In this document: piece by piece, positions 1 through 11,013 of the stretch
Layout: each line of letters starts with the position of its first letter
Position numbering within the stretch: the stretch's first letter is position 1
Assembly (NCBI GenBank): GCA_034509425.1
Contig: JAVTVJ010000130.1
Location: 3,527,501 to 3,591,500, forward strand
Length of the DNA stretch: 64,000 nt
DNA from: Eopsaltria australis
Lineage: Eukaryota > Chordata > Aves > Passeriformes > Petroicidae
Direction of reading: 5' to 3'
The notes under the pieces: generated by a model
Seen by the model: only the letters and a program-made list of their open reading frames with translations
What the model was told of the DNA's origin: nothing
The model's database searches: none
Position numbers and translations under genes: made by a program

Positions 1-432
1 TGGAGAGGCCCAGAGAAGGGTCACAAAGATGATCCAAGGACTGGGAAGCTGTCATATGAGGAAAGGCTGAGAGACCTGAGCTTCTTCAGCCATAAGAAAA
101 GAAGGCTGAGGGGAGGCCTTATCACCATGTTCCAGTATTTAAAGGATGGCTACAAAGAGGGAGATTTTCTTTTCACAAGACAAGGAATAATGGGTACTCC
201 TGGGGAGATTCCACTTGGACACAAGAGGAAAATTTTTCACAATGAGAATAATCATTGTATTCCAATTATTATTGGAATAATCTCCCCAGTGAAGTGGTGG
301 ATTCCCCAAAGTTGGACACTTTTAGATTGAGCTGCACAGAGTGCTGAGCTTGTCCAGACTGTGCTTTTGCCAGGAAGAGTTGGGCCAGGTGATCCTTCAG
401 GTCCTTTCCAACCTGGCATTCTGTGACTCTGA
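1..432 (+). mobile_element. CR1 LINE fragment, 3' portion (truncated by window edge)
   Basis: The sequence follows the 3' region of avian CR1 in the plus orientation. It opens with the AGAAGGGTCACAAAGATGAT block, continues through GAAAGGCTGAGAGACCTGAG and the GGCCTTATCACCATGTTCCA block, and ends with GGTCCTTTCCAACCTGGCATTCTGTGACTCTGA. That terminal CATTCTGTGACTCTG is the eroded version of the 8-bp repeat that ends CR1 elements instead of a poly-A tail. The 5' end is cut by the window. No reverse transcriptase segment is present, so this is a dead 3' remnant. A short inverted repeat at 258-279 is embedded in it. Identification rests on remembered CR1 consensus features. Confidence 0.88.
258..279. 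repeat. Inverted repeat inside CR1 (9-bp arms, 4-nt loop)
   Basis: TATTCCAAT at 258-266 is followed by four bases and by its exact reverse complement ATTGGAATA at 271-279. It lies where the CR1 consensus is usually not palindromic, so it is probably a local inverted duplication within this copy. Confidence 0.7.
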
Positions 433-2339
433 TATTTTTGCTTCCAGAAGATGTGGGCTGGCCACGCAATGAATGACAGCAATGTGTGGAAATCTAACAC
501 ATCCCAAAAGGCATCCCAGAAGTCCAGGCTCATCCAGAAGTGCCCCTGGATGACACCTCCACACTGCAGCTCTCAGGACCAAGCTCCATCACATCCTAAT
601 GAATCCTGTTTGAAAATGGCTGAGGAGACAAACACTTACTGAAAAAGCAAGTCCTCTTCCCAAACCCCTCACAGAAAATCCGCACAAAACCTCTTTTTAG
701 AGATTCCTTCCTCCCACACAGATGGAAGCTTGCACACTCAACCTGATGGCTGAAGGAACAGCCTGTGTGGCTTCGGGAGGCAGCCAAGGTTTGGAATCGG
801 AATTTTACGTTCCAATTTGAATGGATTTCTACATTCCCTCAGCAGCATTTATCCAAGGCAGCACTTGCAAGGCTGAGGTTATCCACACTGCTGAGCAAAC
901 AGCACACAGCTCATTTATCTGGAGGGGCTTTGTTCAGCCTGGTTTCACACTCCCAGCTCGGACACGATGCTTAACTCCTCCAAGATACACTGCTATACAT
1001 TTAGATAGCAATCACACAAGCCATCATTTTAGATGCCAAAGAAAGTACAATTAAATACCACAGGGATTATATCAGAAACCAGGTTTAGCTACTGTTTCAG
1101 CTCTGGGTCATTATTTCACGTGTATATATCAAAGCAATGTGAATATGGAATAGGCTGAGAAGCAGACTGCAGATGCAAATGCCAAAATACTGGAAGACTA
1201 ATAGATTATTTTCAAGGGGAGGGAATAGACTGAAAATATAGGAGAAAGTTGCTGAAATAAATCAAAGGTGAGCAGATGCACTTGGCCAAATGGCTTTTTC
1301 CTTCGTAGTACAGCGATTTGTTTTATCCTTATGCTTCCTGAATCCAGTCAATAAGACTGCATTAAAAATGCATGGGCCAATTTGATGGCTACAACACAGG
1401 GGTTTTCAGGAAAGCCGGGGCGTTTGGAAGGGCACGAGCACGATATTTATGTACAGGAAAGGAGAACAGAGCTTGGGAGAAGGGAATGCTTGTCAGATGT
1501 CAGGTTTCCCGTGTAGCAAAAATAATAAATTCCTCTTCTTTTGGGAGAAACAACATTCTTTATCTAGAGAAGCTGCCACACTCACACCAGGCACCCACAA
1601 GGGGGGGCAGGGAGACTAATAGCACCTACAAGAAGAGAGCAGCCCTTTTTTTGGCACTTCTCTTTGCCACGTGCTGTATTTTAGGACGCCCGTTGATGCA
1701 GGCTGGGGCCAGGCATTACCAATGGCTTTCAGGAAAGTAGACAGACAATGAATTTAAATCAGAAAACAGAGCTGACATTTTCCAATTTTCTGTCTGGATC
1801 AAGAGCAGGGAACTTCATTTGGAAGCAGCCCCTGCTGCGTTGGGGGCTCTCATCCCCCAGGCTCAGCTGAGGAGGTTCAATGTTGGCTTCATTTGGGGAC
1901 AGCACGTTGTACCACGAGCTCTTTGGGAGCATCCTGCCCCCGCAGCCCCCTCACCTGCAGCAATTCATTGCTTCTGCCTCCTGCAGCCTCTCCAAATCCA
2001 CTGAAGCAGGTGACACATCCCACAGTGGCACCTCCGAGCCCTCCTGGGGCAAGCCAAGGCCACCAACCCCTCTGCAGGGCTGCTCCCCCTGCTGCAGGGA
2101 AGTCACAGGGTTACAGGGGCTCAGCAAGTGGCCAGCAGATAAAGAGGCACCCTGTGCTCTGCAGGGCCCTGGAGCACACCTGAATCCCCCTGAATACATA
2201 TCCAAGAGGCTGGATCTGTCTGGGAATGGCTGAGGGGTGCATTAAATGACGCTTGTTTGGAATGGCTGGATCACCAGGCAGGAATTCTCAGGGGTCTGCC
2301 ACGTTCTTTGGTCGGGTATTTCAGATTTTTTAAGAACTT

Positions 2340-2351
2340 GACCACGTGGTC
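2340..2351. promoter_or_regulatory. Perfect 12-bp palindrome with E-box (GACCACGTGGTC)
   Basis: The sequence GACCACGTGGTC is its own reverse complement and centres on CACGTG, the binding core of bHLH factors of the USF/MYC/CLOCK type. A second ACCACGTGGT occurs at 48412-48421. Occupancy is not known; this is only a motif call. Confidence 0.35.
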
Positions 2352-2704
2352 CCTTAGGCTCAGAGATAAATCCAGGGAAAGCAACTCTGTTTAGAAAATG
2401 CATTGTCCAAGGCGAGGGGAAGGAGAGAGAGGGGATGGAGGGAACGAGGCTTGTGCGCTCTTCATGAAATCTGTCAGAGGATACACGGCTGATTTGCAGC
2501 CCTGCCTTCCCCTGGGATGCCCCCAGCCAGCCAGAGCAGCACGGGAAGGTCTTCCCCGGCAGGAAGGCAGAGAACACATTCTGTGACACAGGAAAACATT
2601 GAAATTAAATTTAACAACAGAGCAAAACAACTCCTGAGAGCTTCTCCGGCGGCACCAAGAGGTTTGTGCCACTATAGGAACATCTAAATTTGCATGGAGC
2701 GTAA

Positions 2705-2724
2705 ACACACTCACACACACACAC
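2705..2724. repeat. Short (CA)n microsatellite
   Basis: A CA dinucleotide run interrupted once by CTCA. It is short and unremarkable. Confidence 0.85.
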
Positions 2725-4199
2725 CCTGCTCCTGCTTGCACCCAGAGTGTTCAGAAAATAGCACATGTTCCTTCCCTCACTTCCACCTCGCTGCAAAAAG
2801 CCCTGGAAATGGCTGGGAGGAAGCAGGGCTGTCATCCAGGCGCTCCGCGGCCACGATCCGCTGGGACGAGATTGTTCCAAACTGTTGTTGGGGGCCACTC
2901 GAGCGGCAAAACATTAAATGTTTCTATTATTTAGTGCATGCAGCTGGTTAAACTGAACAGCCCAGCAGGCTGATGGGAATACAGGAATAACCAGGTCAGC
3001 CAAAGAAGGTGTAAGTGTGAGTGTGCGTGGGTGAGGATATATATTGCTTATATCGAGTGGAGATTTAGGAACAAATAGCCTGTGTTGTAGCATTTTCTGC
3101 CACTGAGAGCTGTACAAGGTACTGATTAACTTTTTAAAACCTATTGGGGAATGGAAGGATCTCTGGGAAGGTCGTACAGGGGAAAAACTGCCCTTAAAGG
3201 GAAAAATAAAACGAGAGGCTTCATGTAGCTTCAGGTGGAGCAGGGCTGCCGTGCAAAGGCCTCCTGGATTTGGGGCTCAAAGGCTTCACAGAAGGAATGT
3301 ACAAAGCACAGCTGAGAATGAAACAATATTATTCATGCACTGTCTGGATCAGGAATCATTCCCTGTAAAAATCCAACGTTTCCATACTATTTTCCAACTG
3401 TTTGGAAGCTCTTTCCACCATCTGGAACTACACCATCCATCATAGCTCCCTTCCTAAGCATCTTCTCTCTAAGTAGAATCATGAGGTTCATCACACCAAT
3501 TAAAAAATTATCATCTTCGTTCCTCTGTTTTGAAACCAGCCTGTAAACCATCCTAATATTTAGGGTGACATGAAGGAAAATGAAAGCAAGCAAGCAGAGG
3601 CATTTCCATAACACCAGGACTAATTGCTCTGTTGTGGAGCCATTTGGTTGAGAAACAAGAATCTAAAATAAAATCTAAAAAAAAACCCTAAAAAAATAAT
3701 CAAGTGGAATCCTCATGCTTCAGGCATTTAAAGAGTGGGTGGACAGAGCTGGGGGTATGAGAGCAGACACTACAAGCACACCCAGACTGAAATTTTCAGT
3801 GCAGGAAAATTCTGCATAGAAGTGTTTTGTACAATCAGCAAAATGCTCCCTATCTGAGTCATCCACTTGCATAATATTAGAAAACTATTCTAATGAAAGT
3901 AAATGAATTCTAAATGAAGGTAAAATTGCACCTGAAAGTCAAGACTTTCTGTTCCAAAAAACTTTAAGATGAGTTATATCATAGCATCTTTCCCAAGATT
4001 TTTCTTGAACTAAATAATGGCAAATTCCACCAATTTCACAAAATATTCCCGTTCTAATGCAAACACAGGTCTCAACAGAATATAGTTTGCCAATTTGCAT
4101 TTGGCAAAAATAAAATTAAAATGAGTTAAGATGGCCTAGAAGATTTGGGCCAGCACATCAACACCAAGTTTACCAACTTCCCATTTCCGACCGTTATTC

Positions 4200-4340
4200 A
4201 ATGGAATCACGGAATCACAGAATAGTTTGAGTTGGAAGGGACCTTAAAGATCCTCTATTTCCAACCAATATACTAGTGGAATATTCCACCAGACATACTC
4301 TGGCAAACCAGTATAGCCCAGTATCCAAGCTCAGAGAAGG
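4200..4340 (-). mobile_element. CR1 LINE fragment, extreme 3' end
   Basis: Read on the plus strand it begins GGAATCACGGAATCACAGAAT and continues GAGTTGGAAGGGACCTTAAA, the reverse complement of the CR1 3' terminus. After about 4265 the match decays, with TAGTGGAATATTCCACCAGA in place of the usual TTCCACTAGACCAGG block. Only the last roughly 140 bp of the element is left. It is old by its divergence. Confidence 0.85.
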
Positions 4341-4952
4341 GGGACTGCCATTCCCATCCTATCCACTCCACTCAGGGGATTATTGCTTTTCAGATCATTA
4401 TTTTTGCAGTGTATTTTTGGCTCATTCCTGTCTGCCAAGGTAAGCAAACAAAACTTGAAAGACCTATTTCTGCTAAATCAAACTTGTGCTGCGGATTCTT
4501 TTAATCTCTTCTTTTGTTTCCCACTCCTTCAAGATTCAGCTCCTCACAGCAACAGATTTCATGGCTTTAAAACCTGCTTTGGGAAGAAATGGAACATGGA
4601 CCCCTGTTGATGATTAGCCACAAGTCTGACAGCACTGGAGAAGGAGAAGGTTAATGTTCCCCATCAGCAAATTACAAAGCCTGGTGGGCACTCTCCATCC
4701 CAGGTGGGAAACCTGCAGCTCTGACATGCCAGAAACACAACTAGAAATTGGTTCCTGCATTTCCTAAATGAAATAAGAGCTCCAAAGTAACCATGATAGG
4801 ACTGCAATTTTTGTATGTTATCCTAATGGGACATCCAGGTCACTCTCCTGAGTGCTCAAGGATGTACTAATGTACAATAAAATCCCTTTCTCTTTTTCCC
4901 AAGGGGAATTCCCTAGACTGGGGATGGCAGTGCCCAATGGAGAAAGTACATT
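4341..4952. other. Unique noncoding DNA between two CR1 fragments
   Basis: No coding potential, RNA gene or repeat is recognised. Both flanking CR1 fragments are in minus orientation. Confidence 0.65.
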
Positions 4953-5160
4953 TCATAGAATCACAGAATCATGGAATGGCCTAGGTTGAAAGGGACCTTA
5001 GGATCATCTCATTCCAACCCCCTGCCATGGACAGGGACACCTTCCACTATCCCAGGTTGCCCCAAGCCCTGTCCAGCCTTGCCTTGGACACTTCAGGCAT
5101 GGGGCAGCCACAGCTTCTTTGGGCACCCTGTGCCAGGGCCTCACCACCCTCACAGAAGGC
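4953..5160 (-). mobile_element. CR1 LINE fragment, 3' end
   Basis: The plus strand reads TCATAGAATCACAGAATCAT, then GGTTGAAAGGGACCTTAGGA, CCCCCTGCCATGGACAGGGA, GGGGCAGCCACAGCTTCTTT and GTGCCAGGGCCTCACCACCC. This is the reverse complement of the CR1 3' end and is the best preserved of the short CR1 pieces here. It breaks off after CCCTCACAG at about 5160. It contains CCATGGACAG, which coincides with the right half of a REST site but lacks the left half. Confidence 0.93.
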
Positions 5161-5621
5161 AAATCCAAAAGTGGGATCTGCCTCCTGATCTCCCTGATTT
5201 ATAGGGAGGGGAAAAGAGCAGAAGAGAAACATTTCTGGAAGGCTTAATCCATAGAGGTAATCCATAGGTAACGCAATGGGAACAGAATGGAGTAACTAAT
5301 TACATTTGGAGTGTGTGTGCAGAGCACTTTATTGACCAGACCTCTTAAATTGGTATTTATGTTATTGCTGTCTGGAACCCCCAGGCCTTCTCTGAGTGAT
5401 ATTAGTAGATGAGATAAATAGAAATTATTTTACAGTTCTTGATCAGGTTACTGACATGTATGTTTCTTGTTTGTAAATGTCAATTCATTAGCATATGAAG
5501 GATAAACTATACTCACTTCAATAACTGCATTTCCAGATGAAACCATTAAAAGAACAAAGCAAAAAACCAACCCAAGAGCATCTTTCCACAACCTCTGAGT
5601 CTGTTGCGAGGCTGCTTTGGA
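5161..5621. other. Unique noncoding DNA
   Basis: No gene or recognisable repeat is seen between the CR1 fragment and the U2-like sequence. Confidence 0.65.
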
Positions 5622-5680
5622 AGATACATAAACCAAAGCTGACACTGCACTTGATCTGAGCCAAAAAGCCTAATAGCAAT
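5622..5680 (-). pseudogene. U2 snRNA pseudogene, 5' fragment
   Basis: Read on the minus strand, this matches the first roughly 58 nt of vertebrate U2 spliceosomal RNA. The core 5648-5670 agrees with the reverse complement of U2 nucleotides around 10-32 at 21 of 23 positions, including GGCT-TTTTGGCTCAGATC in place of U2's GGCCTTTTGGCTAAGATC. The U2 5' end falls at about 5680 and the copy stops near U2 position 58-60. The branch-site-pairing GTAGTA has become GCAGTG, so it cannot act as a normal U2. Homology beyond 5634 toward the 3' side is weaker and needs a gap. 3'-truncated U2 retropseudogenes are known in vertebrates. Chance similarity over the outer part is possible. Confidence 0.55.
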
Positions 5681-7060
5681 ATTATAGCCCGTAATGTTTT
5701 ACATCTGACAAGGGTGAAGATCCTGTTTGTGCATCTGTCCATTATTTATCACCCTGGTAAAAATTCCTGCCACACCCCCACCCCCCACGCCAGCCATGCT
5801 CGTTGTGGGGAGGGTGGAATTGCCACCTGGGGTGGCAAAACCAGAAACCCTCAGCCTATAGGGTATTTTCAAGGTCAGGGGATGTTTTCATCACCTTGGC
5901 TGATTTGTAATCGGGCTGCAAGGCCAGACTTGGAGAAATCTCTAATAAGGGAGGGTTGAAGAGTCAACCAAAGAAACCATCTCTTGTCCCCTTCTCAGGG
6001 GATCTTCCCTATATTCCCAATTTAATGAACCATACCATTCTCTGAGTGGGTGGATAATCCCTGTATACAGGAGCTATTGGCAAGCAGAAAAGTTATTCAG
6101 ACCTCTAAATCACAGACATCTGCTCTCACATGCCTCAGCATTCACAGGTGGCTTTTTCCATGCAGGATGGACAGACCAGTGTTGTCCCCTGCAGTGAACA
6201 AGTTTTTCTGATGGAAAACATTCCTGTTCATTCCAGCCTTCCTTGAGCTATCTGAAAGGAGCAGGTTCTGTACCATTCTCTGTGTCCTGGCCTGGATCAG
6301 TGGGCCGGAAGAGCAAAACCAATGACAAAAACACACACACTTTCCCCAAAGGTTACAAAGATGAAAAATAAGAATCGTCCCACTTTCAACAACTTTTCCT
6401 CTGGATATTGCAGAAATTATTATACTTTTGCACAACCTCTGGATGTTGCTGACAGAGCAGCAGCACACAGGAAGATTGTCTGCATCCTGGACCTTTTTCT
6501 CTCCACGATGCCTTGGCTCCACAAGTGAAAAATAAAACAGCAGCTGTGGAATAAAGCTGTAACCCATGCAGAAAGGCATTTTAAAATAAATATATTTTTT
6601 ACCAGAATAGACCAAAAAATATTTTCTGAAGGTGAAAGAATATTGAATTATCAATAGTCAGTGTGGGTGGAATCACTTGCATTGCATCTGCCTTCCATCT
6701 GCCTAAACCCAGCAACAACTGAAGTCCTGAAAATGCTCCATAAGCCACAGTGAATGGAGAGACCTGTCCATCTCCTACTGATTGAAAGATTAAAACCCTG
6801 CTTGGAAGAAGCCACCTACCAAGACGTGCTCCAAGTTCTTAGGATCCTGATTCAAGCACCGCTGGAACCAGTGGGAGTCCTGCCACTGATCCCAACAGCG
6901 CTCAGATCACATTTCCCACTGAGAGTTATTCAGGAATACGAACGCAGACATTTTGTCAGAAAAAAGAACACAACTGCAGAAAGATAGATAAAACACCCTA
7001 ATAGGTTTTTTTTTTCTCCCTTCTCTGGTTTCTATTATTCATGGGACTCTAATGATCCCT
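5681..7060. other. Unique noncoding DNA with one weak open frame
   Basis: No gene is supported. A 77-codon open frame at 6754-6987 has balanced composition but no recognised domain and no clear splice context. C-rich runs occur near 5772-5790. A T10 run sits at 7006-7015. Confidence 0.6.
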
Positions 7061-8760
7061 TCCTGCACGCAAGACAAAAGTAAACCAGAGCCTGGCACTC
7101 CGTCATTAATGTGATGTGGATATGTTAATGCAGCAGTAATTGCCTACCCTACTGCACTCAAATCACCTTGCTCTGCAAGTGTATCACTGCTAGAGTTTCA
7201 CTTTCATTAAGATGATTGTCTGGTTGTGTATTGTACTCATGAAAGTGAGTATTAACAGAATTGGGAAGGAAATGAGAAGCAACCCAAAGAGTAGCTAAAA
7301 AGATGCCCAACCACTGGGAATAAATCAATGTGGGTGACCTGGTATGCCTCTTTCTGGACTGGCCACAAAGAAGTTGATGGCAGACAACTCAAGAGGCACT
7401 CTGCACGTGAGTGTTGGCACAAAATAAAACTTTCAAACCATGCAAGCTGCAGTGAAATCTAACCAAGTGAATTTCATGTCAACACAGCCTCTAAAAACAA
7501 TCAAAAATCAGGAAGAATCACAATTTCAAGGCAACGCCGACAGCCAGAGAAAGCACAATCCAGATTTGCATTGGGTCCTCATGCATCTTGTCACATATCT
7601 GCACTGAAATCTTCTCCCCATTTGGCACCAAACTTTCCAACTTTTGCAAACAACTACCAAAGAAAGTCCGTAACTAATTTATCAAAAGAGCTCTGAGCCA
7701 AAACGCTGAACCCTGTGGGCCACAGCAATGAATTCCCGACTCCGGAAAGAAGTTTGAGACAGCTTCGATTAACTTTGCTGGAAGTGTGGCTGCCCTGAAA
7801 GGGCAGGGAGTGTTGGGAACTGCAGATGGCATCCCAGAGCTCGGCGCTGAATCCGGAGCATCTCACGTTCCCTGGGGGGATGTTCGCACCGTGTCTGCGG
7901 CTAGACCTGGGAGACGCCACGGGAATGGCAGGACCCATCATCGGCTTCTGAGCCGTACGTGATGCAACTCAGAAACTGGATGGGCTGCAAGGAGGGGAGC
8001 AGAAACCTTAAATAACAAGTGGAATGCAACAATTAAAGCGCCAACGTGGAGGGTTTCTATCTCCAAAAGACCCGGCGCAGTTTTGCCGAGGTTATCTGTA
8101 AGGACGCTCCTCGCCCGCGAGGATCCAGCCGGCCGGAGTTGAAACACAAATTTTATTTTACTTTTAGGCTACAAGGGAATAGTGCAGGCGAGGAGGAATG
8201 TTGCTGCAATCCAGCTCGGTAATGGAAACCTGGATGAAATGGTGGCTGCATCCTTATCACCTCCCTGCAATCCAACTCAAACGCCAGCAGCCCAACCATG
8301 CGCCCGAGACAGTCGACGGAGTTTATGTTGGTTCAGCCATGTGTTGCTATTCTGATAAAGGACAAATTGACTCGCCATTAAAAGCCAACAACAGCCTTAG
8401 AAAATGTACTGTTAAGCATGTTTTTTGGTTAAAAAAATATAAAAATACATTTGATGCGTTTTGAAATGAAAAAAAAAGCCTGAACGTTCAGCTGTGTTTT
8501 GAATTGCAGAGTGCACACTCCACCTGAAAATAATCTATGCTCTGCTGAAGTCATTCATGGCCAGGCTTAAATTATTTTTATTCTTTGTCAGTGGTAAAAT
8601 GATACTTAATATTTTATCTCTTTTGTTCGCAGCAAGGTTTTTTTTCCCTTGTTTTGGAAAACAAACGTCTTTCCCAGGGGAGTACAGCATCAAACAGCTC
8701 CTGCAGCAAGTCATATTTTCTGCAGCTGTTGTGAGCAGGGTTCATCTGTAGTTTGACTCA
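7061..8760. promoter_or_regulatory. Candidate regulatory block around a CpG-rich core
   Basis: The block begins with homeodomain-like TAAT motifs (GTCATTAATG, GTTAATGCAGCAGTAATTG at 7100-7145), has a reverse octamer at 7564-7571, and contains the CpG cluster listed separately. Downstream, from 8340 to 8760, is AT-rich sequence with balanced, non-repetitive composition. Together these look like a conserved enhancer or a promoter of an unannotated noncoding transcript. No TATA box plus initiator arrangement or coding exon could be assigned. Conservation was not measured. Confidence 0.35.
7703..8373. promoter_or_regulatory. CpG-enriched cluster (weak CpG island)
   Basis: By hand count there are 35 CpG dinucleotides in about 670 bp, against about 5 in the 600 bp just upstream. 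The densest part is 8080-8141, with CCCGGCGCAG, CTCGCCCGCGAGG and GCCGGCCGG. In vertebrate DNA such retention of CpG usually marks sequence that is unmethylated in the germ line, typically a promoter or a strong enhancer. Short open frames exist on the minus strand (7654-7941, 7938-8147) but resemble no known protein. Confidence 0.55.
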
Positions 8761-10261
8761 GAAGCGACTTGTGCATCACTGAGGTCAGAGATCAGACGAG
8801 TGGAGAGAATGTCACACAGGAAAGCACCAACAAGGACAAAGGAAAAAATATGGGAACAGTTTCCCATGTGCTGGGAATGAACTGATGGTGACTAAAGGGC
8901 AGTTACACTCCTGAAGTAAAGCTTCTTCTAAATCAAAGTGGCATGGCACAGTTTATTGTTACAGACTCATGGCACGAGCAAAAAGAGCAACACAATAAAT
9001 AAAACCAAAATTCCATACCCTGTCTGCTCGCTCTCCAAATTGAAGCATCTCAAATATTACAGCAATATTTCCTGTATTTCATTACAGAGTCTGCATTTGC
9101 CACTTACACACTTTAGCAGGGAGGATTTGAGTGAGTGCAGTGAGTCATTGGGAGAGAACGGGGTGCATCCAAAACCTCGGCACAGACACATCAGAGCATC
9201 ACTTATCAAAAGGTGGAAGCAAACACCAGAAGAGAAACCTGAGCCTATTAAAAACTGAGGATTCTTTACACACCTATGCCAATGGTGAAAGCAGGATGCT
9301 GGGGGAAATAAAAAATACAGAAATATTATCACCTTTTAGAGAGTCTTAAGGAAGCAAACAGATCAAAGCACAGCTGATTTATGAGCAAATCCCACCTATT
9401 CTTTTAAGTGCTTTCCAAAATTACCACTGTATATCGGTGCTTTAAAAACAATGGATGAAAAAGTAGAGGTGCAAGGGATTTCATTCTGCACATAAAATAA
9501 CCTCTGTGTGAAGCACATTAATGTTCCTTTGAGGGGCTCTATAAAAGCCCTTACTTTAGAGAGATAAGGAAATACATTGAAATGGGCCAAACTAATCCAC
9601 AGAGCTTAAAGCCAAAACAAAATGTTCAAATACCTGCTCTGCAAGACCTTCTGGGCTCCATCATAAAACCTGGGTCCTTTACAATAAGACATAAAGAATA
9701 ATGAGGAGAGGGCACTTTGTCCTTTTGCAATGTCTCTGTAATTCCCAGGTCCTGCTCTGCTCAGACAAACAAGATGCAAAATCCAAAGAGATGGGAGAGG
9801 AAAAAATCCACAGAAAGAACAAGCACGTCCACTCTCATGTCATAATTAATGACAGGAAAAAACCCTGAAGGGACAAAACCCCCAGTGCTTCAGGGGTGAG
9901 GTCAGCCTCTAAGTATTATAGATCCGAGGAGACCATGCAGGGAATCACATTATTCCATATCTCCCTCCTGCATGGCTCTTACACTTTCCCCCAAAAAGAG
10001 ACAGTAATGAATATTGTCAGAGACAAGATACTGGAATAGATGGACCTTAGGTCTCACTCAATTCCTGTGCCTATATTGTTATTAGAAGACAAGCTGTCAC
10101 AGGCACCTAAATGATGATGGAGCCCCTAAAAATGAAAGGGCAGGAAAAAAGGAATGATGCAGCAGGCATTTTAGCCAGCATCTGCTCCTCTTCCCCTCCT
10201 GTTCCAAGCACAGCTCTAAAACTTTGCATAGCTTCATAGTTCTTTAGGCTAGGACTCCGGG
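8761..10261. other. Unique noncoding DNA
   Basis: No gene, RNA gene or interspersed repeat is recognised. Composition is ordinary for AT-rich intergenic avian DNA. Confidence 0.65.
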
Positions 10262-10290
10262 AAAAAAAAAAAAAAAAAAAAGGGGGGGGG
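10262..10290. repeat. Homopolymer pair A20 followed by G9
   Basis: Twenty A (10262-10281) are directly followed by nine G (10282-10290). The abrupt switch from A to G is unusual. CR1 elements do not end in poly-A, so it is not obviously a CR1 tail. It could be the trace of a poly-A-tailed insertion, slippage, or an assembly or basecalling problem. Confidence 0.9.
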
Positions 10291-10906
10291 ATTGTGTACA
10301 GTGTCTTTCAGTTTTTATAACTATTCTTCCCTAGAAGTTCAAGAGAAAGCCCTGCAAACATGACTAATGCTGCCTCTGAAATGCCTTGTTCATCTCAGCT
10401 ACCTTCCAGGAGAGACCACCTGGCCCACCATGTGGAAATGGGAAAAGAAACTACAGAGTCAACCCCCCTGGCTGGTAACAGAGGATATTTATTACATGTG
10501 TCCACAGTCTTCAAGGAATTGGTGTGTTCGTGCATAATTTAGTAGGCAGTTGCAGGAGTTCATTGTGAGAGGCTGAACATCCACTTTAATGGTTATAGAT
10601 ACACTCTGAGTTTCCAATCTGCTCCTCTATTTCCGAAGGGGAAAACAATGTAAATAGCTACAGGGAAACCAGGATATAAATAACAGGGCGCAGGGTGGGA
10701 TTTGGAGTTTGTTCCCACTGTGAGTTTCCACCTTCTATCCGTGGTTCTTGCCTTGTGTCCTGCCCCACTCCTCCCTCAGGCAGATGGGGTGGATGTGCTG
10801 CCTGCCCTGGCCACTGCTGCACAATCTAGGCTTCCCAGAGACCTGGCTGCAACCAGAGCCCACACAAATCCCAAAACCCTCCTCTTCTGTCTCTTCACCA
10901 TTGACA
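10291..10906. other. Unique noncoding DNA
   Basis: No coding or repeat signal. The open frames at 10702-11079 run partly into the CR1 remnant and are not genes. Confidence 0.6.
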
Positions 10907-11013
10907 GGATTGGATGGGGCCAAGCTGGAGGGGGGCCCGAGCAATGTGGTCTAGAGCGTTGGAATGAGGTGATCTTTAAGATCCCTTTCAAAACAAACCA
11001 TTCTGCGATTTCC
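10907..11013 (+). mobile_element. CR1 LINE remnant, degenerate 3' end
   Basis: GGATTGGATGGGGCCAAGCT, GAGCAATGTGGTCTAGAG and GGTGATCTTTAAGATCCCTTTC then AACCATTCTGCGATTTC follow the plus-strand CR1 terminus. The usual GGTGTCCCTGCCCATGGCAG block in the middle is missing, consistent with an internal deletion. The fragment is old. Confidence 0.75.

Larger units (their letters stand above)
433..4199. other. Unique noncoding DNA, no gene seen
   Basis: No frame here resembles a known protein. The interval holds a GC-richer stretch at about 1.8-2.25 kb, a 12-bp E-box palindrome at 2340-2351, a short CA microsatellite at 2705-2724, and ATGCAAAT octamers at 1173-1180, 2688-2695 (reverse) and 4093-4100 (reverse). 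A CCCACAAG followed by seven G and CAGG at about 1587-1604 resembles a CTCF core but carries two extra G bases. The 3.6-4.2 kb part is A/T-rich and featureless. Confidence 0.7.

Noticed and set aside
1587..1604. CTCF core-like CCACAAG plus seven G and CAGG
   Set aside because: Two extra G bases break the spacing of the core.
5015..5035. REST-like CCATGGACAG in the CR1 at 4953-5160
   Set aside because: Only the right half-site matches; the left half is absent.
6754..6987. 77-codon frame with balanced amino-acid composition (Leu-rich middle, charged end)
   Set aside because: No family is recognised, there is no convincing splice or promoter context, and its length is expected by chance.
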